NCBI GenBank assembly: GCA_002366615.1
Contig: DFBL01000058.1
Coordinates: forward strand, 1-7,700
DNA from: Candidatus Dojkabacteria bacterium UBA3081
Lineage (GTDB): Bacteria > Patescibacteriota > Dojkabacteria > SC72
DNA: 7,700 nucleotides
Reading direction: 5' to 3'
Position numbers and translations under genes: made by a program. How positions within the stretch are numbered: the first letter of the stretch is position 1; every line of letters begins with the position of its first letter. The notes beneath the pieces are model-generated. The model was given only the letters and a program-made list of their open reading frames with translations. It was not told the DNA's origin and did no database searches. This document shows positions 5,922 through 7,700 of the stretch, one piece after another.

Positions 5922-7014
5922 TTATAGTTCCCATTAGTTGATAAATTGGCATTAGTATTGTAACACCCAAAAGCCCAATTATTGCACCTACAAGGATAAG
6001 GAGTAGGGGCTCAACAAATGTAACTATGTTATTACTCATTTCAGTTACCTCTTCAGAGTAATATTCGTGCAAATACATTAGGTTGTCTTCAAGTGTACCA
6101 CTAACTTCTCCTACATCTACCATTTTTACATATGAATTGTTGAAATAGTTAGGATATAATGAGAGGGAAACAGAGAGGTCTTTTCCCTGTTCTAAGCCAT
6201 TTTTTACTCCTGCTAACACTTTTGCATAGAGGTAGTTACTCATTGTTGTTGAAGCAATAGTCATAGATTTTGATAGAGGTATTCCACTTGCTAAAAGAAC
6301 ACTAAGAGTTCTGGAGAAAGTAGAGAGGATATTACTTTTAAAGAGGTTTTTAAGTATTGGGAAATTCAGTGCTAACCATCCTGTAAACATCTTTCCTAGT
6401 TTTGTTTTCAAAAAAACAATTAGACAGGCCACTATTACAAGAATTACTAAAAGTATGGGTAGCCAATTTGTTCTAATTGTGAGTGCTGTTTTCATTATGA
6501 ACAGGGTTAAAGGGGGGATATTGGGAAAGGAGTTGAAGAGGGTTTCTAGTTTAGGGAGAACAATAAAGATCATTCCGACAAATTCGGTAAGAGTAAGAGA
6601 GATTATAATTATTGGATATATTACAGCTCCTTTTAGTTTCTTTTTCAATTCCCACTCTTTTTTTAATGTCTCTGCTATAAATATGAGATTCTTTTCTAAA
6701 GAGCCACCTTTTTCTCCAGCTTCTACTACAGAGGATACTGTTCCAGGAAATACCTTTGGAAAAAGTCTCATTGCTTCTGCTACTGTTGAACCTTTATCTA
6801 TCTCTTGTGAGATGAATGCATATATTTTGTTTAAGTTTGGATCACTTGATTGTTCTGAGATAGTTTTAATAGTATCTGATAGGGGAATACTTGCTTTAAG
6901 TAATGCTGCAAGGGATTTAATAGATATTAAAAGGTTAGACATAGAGATAGAAATTCTTTGCAATTTCTTTAATTCTTTTGCTCTTAATTCTTCCTTTGAT
7001 AGTTTTTTTGACAT
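5914..7014 (-). CDS. pilC: Type IV pilus / type II secretion inner-membrane platform protein (PilC/GspF)
   Basis: This polytopic protein anchors the assembly ATPase and passes its motion to the growing (pseudo)pilus. The 366-aa sequence shows the two homologous cytoplasmic GspF helical domains. The first, at about 25-130, contains LAALLKASIPLSDTI and VVEAGEKGGSLEKNL (97-110). The second, at about 228-335, contains LSVLLASGIPLSKSM and MVDVGEVSGTLEDNL (298-311). Membrane segments lie at about 130-154, 185-203 and 333-357, the usual three. It is slightly shorter than the common 400 aa because the N-terminal region is reduced to a charged stretch of about 20 residues. The ATG at 7012-7014 sits 2 nt after the ATPase stop without a clear Shine-Dalgarno sequence, suggesting coupled translation. 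Sequence cannot settle whether the machine is a pilus or a secretion pseudopilus; the lack of other secretion genes here makes a pilus more likely. Confidence 0.95.
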   Translation of the reverse strand: MSKKLSKEELRAKELKKLQRISISMSNLLISIKSLAALLKASIPLSDTIKTISEQSSDPNLNKIYAFISQEIDKGSTVAEAMRLFPKVFPGTVSSVVEAGEKGGSLEKNLIFIAETLKKEWELKKKLKGAVIYPIIIISLTLTEFVGMIFIVLPKLETLFNSFPNIPPLTLFIMKTALTIRTNWLPILLVILVIVACLIVFLKTKLGKMFTGWLALNFPILKNLFKSNILSTFSRTLSVLLASGIPLSKSMTIASTTMSNYLYAKVLAGVKNGLEQGKDLSVSLSLYPNYFNNSYVKMVDVGEVSGTLEDNLMYLHEYYSEEVTEMSNNIVTFVEPLLLILVGAIIGLLGVTILMPIYQLMGTING

Positions 7015-7016
7015 AT

Positions 7017-7700
7017 CTAGTCTTTTATTGCTATTACTTTGATTAGCTCTTTAATATCTATATCTCCCCTTTTTAATTTCTTTATACCATCCTCTACCAT
7101 TAGTTTGAACCCATCTTTCTTAGCTACAGCTAGTAGGCTATCCGAATTTGGATTTTCTATTATAATATCTCTAATATTTTTTGTCATAGGGAGGACTTCA
7201 TAGATTCCAATTCTTCCTGAATAACCCGTATTATGACACTCTTGGCAACCAACGGCTTCATAGAGTTTGGGTGTATTTCCCAAGGGTTTTTTAATATCTG
7301 GTCGTAATTTCAGAAGTTCGTTTACTTCTTTGTTTTTACTTAAGGTATACTCTTTTTTACAATGGCTACATAGTCTTCTTGCTAACCTTTGAGTAACTAT
7401 TATATTTACTGTAGATGCAACAAGAAAGGGTTCGATTCCCATATCGATTAATCTAGGAACAGTGCTAACCGAATCATTTGCGTGTAAAGTAGAAAGAACT
7501 AAGTGTCCAGTTAATGCAGAGTTGACCGTAATTCTTGCTGTTTCCTTATCCCTAATCTCTCCTACCATGATAATGTTTGGGTCTTGTCTTAGTATTGATC
7601 TAAGACCAGTAGCGAAGGTTAGATCTCCTTTTGTATTTATTTGGATATGGTTTACACCATCAATACTGTATTCAACAGGGTCCTCTATTGTAGTAATGTT
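7017..7700 (-). CDS. pilB: Type IV pilus assembly / secretion ATPase PilB/GspE (C-terminal part, cut by window edge)
   Basis: This cytoplasmic hexameric ATPase powers filament assembly. Only the last 227 codons are in the window, and the frame stays open to position 7700. Visible motifs, numbered within the fragment, are the Asp box TTIEDPVEY (3-11), the Walker B region GLRSILRQDPNIIMVGEIRD (32-51) and the His box LTGHLVLSTLHAND. After these comes a four-cysteine zinc module (CSHC ... CQEC) followed by GRIGIYEVL. The Walker A site and N-terminal domains lie outside. The four cysteines favour an assembly ATPase of the PilB/GspE type over the retraction ATPase PilT, which lacks this module. The gene ends in TAG, the only non-TAA stop in the window, 2 nt before the pilC ATG. 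It is the first visible gene of the pilus operon, whose promoter must lie beyond the right edge. Confidence 0.96.
   Translation of the reverse strand, partial: NITTIEDPVEYSIDGVNHIQINTKGDLTFATGLRSILRQDPNIIMVGEIRDKETARITVNSALTGHLVLSTLHANDSVSTVPRLIDMGIEPFLVASTVNIIVTQRLARRLCSHCKKEYTLSKNKEVNELLKLRPDIKKPLGNTPKLYEAVGCQECHNTGYSGRIGIYEVLPMTKNIRDIIIENPNSDSLLAVAKKDGFKLMVEDGIKKLKRGDIDIKELIKVIAIKD

Noticed and set aside
6455..7042. A 195-codon plus-strand open frame opposite pilC
   Set aside because: It lies antisense to a clear pilC gene, whose motifs explain the sequence. The translated product is a low-complexity antisense shadow with no recognisable domain.

Overview
The window is strongly AT-rich, densely packed and, apart from one gene, coded on the minus strand. 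It reads as chromosomal DNA of an uncultured bacterium, most likely a member of the Patescibacteria (Candidate Phyla Radiation). That assignment rests on three things: the style of the glutamine synthetase, a pseudopilin fused to a beta-propeller, and very compact overlapping genes that mostly lack Shine-Dalgarno sequences. It is my inference from family resemblance; no search was run. All genes read cleanly in the standard bacterial code. Every visible stop is TAA or TAG, never TGA.

Region by region: positions 9-1448 (minus) hold a complete type I glutamine synthetase. A short AT-rich intergenic region (1449-1612) separates it from a divergent gene for a small unrecognised multi-pass membrane protein (1613-2107, plus), which has a plausible sigma-70-type promoter. 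That gene converges with, and overlaps by 4 nt, the last gene of a long minus-strand operon that fills the rest of the window.

The operon, in its own reading direction (right to left), encodes a type IV pilus / type II secretion-like machine. It starts with the C-terminal part of the PilB/GspE ATPase (7017-7700, cut by the window edge) and PilC/GspF (5914-7014). Next come a GspH-like pseudopilin (5457-5921), a 644-aa pseudopilin carrying a predicted beta-propeller and a C-terminal beta-rich module (3536-5470), a GspJ-like pseudopilin (3064-3546) and a small PilX/GspK-like pseudopilin (2690 to about 3082). It ends with a peptidase-only prepilin peptidase (2104-2709). The order resembles the E-F-(G)-H-I-J-K-...-O order of type II secretion operons, with no major pilin (G) between F and H. 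Neighbouring genes overlap by 8-20 nt or are 2 nt apart, so they are almost certainly co-transcribed and probably translationally coupled.

How they would work together: the peptidase trims the four prepilins after their Gly, the ATPase and PilC drive assembly in the membrane, and the H/I/J/K-like minor pilins probably form the tip. The 644-aa protein would place its propeller and C-terminal module at the filament end, making it the best candidate for an adhesin or receptor-binding tip. The most notable points are this propeller-bearing pseudopilin, and the PilX/GspK-like gene, whose membrane anchor and cleavage site are encoded upstream of its first ATG and need a non-AUG start.
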